In this document: positions 60,951-64,000 of the stretch, in pieces
How the letters are laid out: every line of letters begins with the position of its first letter
Numbering within the stretch: the first letter of the stretch is position 1
Assembly (NCBI GenBank): GCA_005502805.1
Contig: SCMY01000007.1
Coordinates: 248,001-312,000, forward strand
Length of the DNA stretch: 64,000 nt
Origin: Rhizobiales bacterium 2SD
GTDB lineage: Bacteria; Pseudomonadota; Alphaproteobacteria; Rhizobiales; Beijerinckiaceae
Direction of reading: 5' to 3'
Position numbers and translations under genes: made by a program
The notes under the pieces: generated by a model
Database searches by the model: none
Seen by the model: the letters and a program-made list of their open reading frames with translations, nothing else
What the model was told of the DNA's origin: nothing

Positions 60951-62738
60951 GTGGCCGGGACGATCGATCCTTCCGCCTATCGTGACGCCGTGGTCGTGCT
61001 CGCCACGGCCGGCGTAATCGTGCCCTTCGCCAAGCGTTTCCGGGTCAATTCGGTCGTCGCCTTCATGGCCTGCGGCGCCCTGCTCGGCCCCTATGGCCTC
61101 GGTGGCCTCGTCGCCAAGATCCCGTTCCTCAGCACGATCACCGTCTCCAGTGCGGAGGCGCTCGCCGGCCCGGCCGAGCTCGGCGTCGCCTTCCTCCTCT
61201 TCGTCATCGGCCTGGAACTCTCCTATGAGCGCCTCAAGACCATGCGCCGGCTGGTCTTCGGGCTTGGTCTGGGTCAGGTCGCGCTCTCGGCCGCCGCGAT
61301 CGGCGTCGTCGCCATCGCCTTCGGCCAGCCCCCCGCAGCAGCCCTGCTGATCGGCACGGCGCTCGCCTTGTCCTCGACCGCAATGGTGGTCGAACTGCTC
61401 TCGGCCCATCGCCGCATCACCTCTTCGGCCGGGCGCGCCAGCTTCGCCATCCTGCTCTGCCAGGACCTCGCGGTGATCCCGCTGCTCTTCCTGGTCAGCG
61501 TACTCGGCACGCAGGAGAACGGCTCGCTGCTCATGGGCCTGACCCAGGCGCTGCTGCAGGCTGTCGGCGCGATCGCAGCCATCACCGTCATCGGCCGGCT
61601 CGCCATGCGCCCGCTCTTTCGCCTGGTCGCCTCGACCGATTCCTCCGAGAGCTTCATGGCCGCGACCCTGCTGGTCGCGCTCGGCACCGGGCTGATCGCG
61701 GCGGCCGCAGGACTTTCCATGGGCCTCGGCGCCTTCATCGCCGGGCTGCTGCTGGCCGAGACCGAGTATCGCCGTGCCATCGAGGTGACGATCGAGCCGT
61801 TCAAGTCCCTGCTGATCGGCGTCTTCTTCCTGACCGTCGGCATGGGCGTGAACCCGGCGGCGCTGGCGGCTCAACCCGTCGCGATCTTCAGCATCGCGGC
61901 CGGCCTTTTCCTCGCCAAGGTCGCGATCACCTTCCTGCTCGCCCGCTATTTCAAGCTCTCCGTGCCAACGGCCCTGGAAACCGCGATCATGGTCGGCCCC
62001 GGCGGCGAGTTCGCCTTCGTCCTGCTGACGGCGTCGGTCGCGGCCAAGCTGGTCGACCAGACTGCCGCATCGCTGGTGCTCGCCGGCGTCTCGCTGACGA
62101 TGATCTTCCTGCCGCTCGCAGCTCGCATGGCGCGGACGCTGTCGGCCCGCCTCGCACCTGCCGTGAAGCTTCCCGACGAAGCGAACATCCTGCCACCGGA
62201 TGACCATGCCCCGCGCGCCATCGTGGTCGGCCTCGGCCGCGTCGGCCGACTGGTCAGCGAGATGCTGGAGCAGCATAAGGTCCCCTATATCACCGTCGAC
62301 GCCGATCCCTCGCTGATCGCGGCGCAGCGCCGGGCCGGTCGCCCGGCCTTCTACGGAAACGCCACCAAGCCGGATTTCCTGCGGCTCTGCGGTTTGGAGG
62401 AAGCGACCGCGCTGATCGTCACCATCGACAATCCCCGCGCCGTCGACGACATCGTCGAAGCGGCGCGCGGCATGCGACAGGACCTCATCGTCGTCGCCCG
62501 CGCCCGCGACGCCAAGCACGCGCGCCATCTCTACGAGATCGGCGTCAACGACGCCGTGCCGGAGACGATCGAGGCCAGCCTGCAATTATCGGAGGCGGCG
62601 CTGGTCGGCCTCGGCGTGCCGATGGGCCTCGTCATCGCCTCGGTGCATCAGCGCCGCGACGACTTCCGCAGCGAGCTCAAGCCGGCGAGCGCGCCGCAGC
62701 CGGCGCTGCCGCGCCATGCCCGCTCGCGCCGGCTGTGA
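60951..62738 (+). CDS. Kef-type (CPA2) monovalent cation:proton antiporter
   Basis: 595 residues from GTG 60951 (AGAGGG upstream). About twelve membrane helices occupy residues 10-395, with ELGVAFLLFVIGLELSYERL, GTALALSSTAMVVELL and LCQDLAVIPLLFLVSV typical of CPA2 exchangers. A C-terminal TrkA-N Rossmann domain follows (about 425-545, RAIVVGLGRVGRLVSEML... FYGNATKPDFLRLCGLEEA). It should export K+ or Na+ under NAD(H)/redox control. There is no KefF/KefG partner nearby. Confidence 0.93.
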   Translation: MAGTIDPSAYRDAVVVLATAGVIVPFAKRFRVNSVVAFMACGALLGPYGLGGLVAKIPFLSTITVSSAEALAGPAELGVAFLLFVIGLELSYERLKTMRRLVFGLGLGQVALSAAAIGVVAIAFGQPPAAALLIGTALALSSTAMVVELLSAHRRITSSAGRASFAILLCQDLAVIPLLFLVSVLGTQENGSLLMGLTQALLQAVGAIAAITVIGRLAMRPLFRLVASTDSSESFMAATLLVALGTGLIAAAAGLSMGLGAFIAGLLLAETEYRRAIEVTIEPFKSLLIGVFFLTVGMGVNPAALAAQPVAIFSIAAGLFLAKVAITFLLARYFKLSVPTALETAIMVGPGGEFAFVLLTASVAAKLVDQTAASLVLAGVSLTMIFLPLAARMARTLSARLAPAVKLPDEANILPPDDHAPRAIVVGLGRVGRLVSEMLEQHKVPYITVDADPSLIAAQRRAGRPAFYGNATKPDFLRLCGLEEATALIVTIDNPRAVDDIVEAARGMRQDLIVVARARDAKHARHLYEIGVNDAVPETIEASLQLSEAALVGLGVPMGLVIASVHQRRDDFRSELKPASAPQPALPRHARSRRL

Positions 62739-62759
62739 GGCTGGACATCTGAGGGAATT

Positions 62760-62807
62760 CTAGGCGAACTCCTTCCGCTCCGCCGGCTCCAGCCGCACGG
62801 ACAGCGC
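62760..62807 (-). repeat. Repeat-derived 3' coding end of the glycosyltransferase
   Basis: Codon by codon this segment (ALSVRLEPAERKEFA plus stop) matches hairpin B of the copy at 37439-37546 read on the minus strand (ALSVQQESAERKEFA): 12 of 15 residues are identical, and most base differences are third-position changes to G or C. Hairpin pairing is partly lost here. Confidence 0.6.
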
Positions 62808-63860
62808 AGCCGTCGAGGCCGGCGCTGGCTCGATACGCGCCACCTTGCTCGCTGCAGCTGCCTGCATCGCCCGGCGCATATGGCCGTAGAACTGCTCGGC
62901 GCTGCTGTGCCAGCTATGGCGCTGGGCGAGCGCAAGCCCGGCCTCGCGCGGCAGGCGCAATGCCGAGAGCGCGGCCTGGCGCAGATCCTCGTGCAGCACC
63001 GCCGCCTCGCTGCCGGCGAAAACGTCGCTCGGCCCCTGCACCGGAAAGGCCGCGACAGGCAGCCCGCTCGCCGCAGCCTCGAGCAGCACGATGCCGAACG
63101 TGTCGGTCAGGCTCGGGAAGACGAAGACATCGGAGGAGGCATAGATCGCAGCGAGATCCTCGCCTTCGCGCGCGCCGAGGAAATGCGCCTCCGGGAAAGC
63201 GCGCATGAGGTCGGCACGGGCCGGCCCGTCGCCGACCACGACCTTGCTGCCGGGGAGGCGCAGCGACAGGAAAGCCTCGAGGTTCTTCTCGACCGCGACC
63301 CGGCCGACGCTGAGGAAGATCGGTCGCGGCAGGTCAAGCACGCTCTCCGGGCGCGGATGGAACAGCGAGAGGTCCACACCCCGCCCCCAGCGCAGGATGC
63401 GCTCGAAGCCATGTGCGCGCAGCTCGGCCTCCACCGTCGCAGTCGAGACCATCACCCCCGCCGCCGGCCCGTGGAAACGGCGCAGGAAGCGATAGCTCCA
63501 GCTTTCGGGGATCGGCCAGCGCGCCGCGACATATTGCGGGAAGCGGGTGTGGTAGCTGGTGGTGAAGGTACGCTTCTGGGCAAGGCAGACGGCGCGCGTC
63601 AGCCAGCCGATCGGCCCCTCGGTGGCGATATGGATATGGTCGGGGCCGAACTCGGCAATACGTTTGGCAACATGCCGGCGCGTCGCCAGCGCGATGCGGA
63701 TATCGGGATAGGACGGCAGGCCGACCTGCCAGAAGCCTTCCGGCGTCAGCATATGCGGGGTGACGCCGAATTCCGGCGCCGCCTCGACCATCCGCTCCAG
63801 CGAGCGCACCACGCCGTTGATCTGCGGGCGCCAGGCGTCCGTCGCGATCAGGACGCGCAT
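62760..63860 (-). CDS. GT4-family glycosyltransferase with repeat-like C-terminus
   Basis: 366 residues. The N-terminal Rossmann half is VLIATDAWRPQINGVVRSLERMV, with HIATEGPIGWLTRAVCL and TTSYHTRFPQY. The C-terminal half carries the nucleotide-sugar site FVFPSLTDTFGIVLLEAAASGLPVAAFP. This resembles MgtA-type alpha-mannosyltransferases and sulfolipid/glycolipid synthases. The last 15 residues, ALSVRLEPAERKEFA, match the peptide readable in hairpin B of the composite repeat, and such a repeat lies just upstream of the start codon. The functional body ends near residue 335. Confidence 0.88.
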   Translation of the reverse strand: MRVLIATDAWRPQINGVVRSLERMVEAAPEFGVTPHMLTPEGFWQVGLPSYPDIRIALATRRHVAKRIAEFGPDHIHIATEGPIGWLTRAVCLAQKRTFTTSYHTRFPQYVAARWPIPESWSYRFLRRFHGPAAGVMVSTATVEAELRAHGFERILRWGRGVDLSLFHPRPESVLDLPRPIFLSVGRVAVEKNLEAFLSLRLPGSKVVVGDGPARADLMRAFPEAHFLGAREGEDLAAIYASSDVFVFPSLTDTFGIVLLEAAASGLPVAAFPVQGPSDVFAGSEAAVLHEDLRQAALSALRLPREAGLALAQRHSWHSSAEQFYGHMRRAMQAAAASKVARIEPAPASTAALSVRLEPAERKEFA

Positions 63861-63863
63861 CAG

Positions 63864-63971
63864 CGCGCTTTCCGTTCAGCCGTTTCCGGCTGAACGCCAA
63901 GAATTCGCGCCAAATCTAAATGCTGGGGCATGTTCTTATCCCAAAAGTGGTTTCCACTTTTGGGGAACATG
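63864..63971 (-). repeat. Composite palindromic repeat, copy 2 (inverted)
   Basis: The same two-hairpin unit as 37439-37546 in the opposite orientation. Hairpin B is CGTTCAGCCG / CGGCTGAACG (63873-63882 / 63887-63896); spacer GAATTCGCGCC; hairpin A is CATGTTC / GAACATG (63929-63935 / 63965-63971) with inner stem CCAAAAGTGG / CCACTTTTGG (63941-63950 / 63954-63963). It starts 4 bp upstream of the glycosyltransferase start codon, so an arm of hairpin B falls where that gene's ribosome-binding site should be. Beyond it, to 64000, I see nothing. Confidence 0.85.
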
Positions 63972-64000
63972 ACCCGCGCAGCCTCGACGAGGCTCGGCAC

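Overview
This is a GC-rich (mid-60s %) chromosomal window from an alphaproteobacterium of the order Hyphomicrobiales. The gene content (fliX, flbT/flaF, cckA beside flhB, a MlotiK1-type channel, NADP-type icd, very GC-rich codon use) and the small intergenic palindromes fit Bosea or a close relative; that genus call is an inference. I see no rRNA, tRNA, CRISPR array, prophage or IS element.

Layout. (1) 1-19.3 kb, flagellar block A: flgG (cut by the left edge) and flgF on the minus strand; fliL, fliM, a DUF6468-type gene and a motE-like gene on plus; a small catabolic insert (TctC-type binding protein, RidA/CnbZ-like protein, LysR regulator); a very large exported TPR protein; fliP and a long-tailed fliO on minus; then flgB-flgC-fliE-fliQ-fliR-flhB and the hybrid kinase cckA on plus. 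(2) 19.4-40 kb, mostly non-flagellar genes: a methyltransferase, an RND efflux pair, a DUF1330/enoyl-CoA hydratase pair divergent from a TetR gene, recA (with an SOS box), alaS, a cyclic-nucleotide-gated K+ channel, a GFA protein, LysR plus a dienelactone-hydrolase-like gene, icd, an SDR, a cupin dioxygenase and a second hydrolase. (3) 40-52.5 kb, flagellar block B: fliX divergent from flgI, a rod-binding protein gene, a flgN-like gene and a flaG-like gene, two tandem flagellins, flbT-flaF, and flgE-flgK-flgL on minus. (4) 52.6-64 kb: ycjF/ycjX-sixA-tetR, an ABA4-like membrane protein, an XRE gene with two DUF2975 genes, a lipoprotein, a MoxR ATPase, a Kef-type antiporter and a GT4 glycosyltransferase.

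How it works together. The non-coding DNA carries a readable Caulobacter-like flagellar hierarchy. CtrA-type boxes (TTAA-N7-TTAA and near matches) lie upstream of fliL/fliM, fliO/flgB, fliX, the second flagellin and the large TPR gene. The kinase at the head of the CtrA phosphorelay, CckA, is encoded in the window. Three copies of one palindrome, CCCGGCA(G)(A/G)ATTTGCC, each lie about 80-100 bp upstream of a sigma54 -24/-12 match that faces flgF, flgI or flgE. This is the arrangement expected of FlbD enhancer (ftr) sites, and fliX, whose Caulobacter product controls FlbD, is present. CtrA, FlbD and RpoN themselves are not in the window.

The most unusual signal is a roughly 108-bp composite palindromic repeat (37439-37546 and, inverted, 63864-63971). 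Its second hairpin can be read as the peptide ALSVQxxxAER(K/Q)EFA. The glycosyltransferase next to one copy ends in almost the same peptide, with mostly synonymous differences, which suggests a repeat that was captured as a C-terminal coding sequence.
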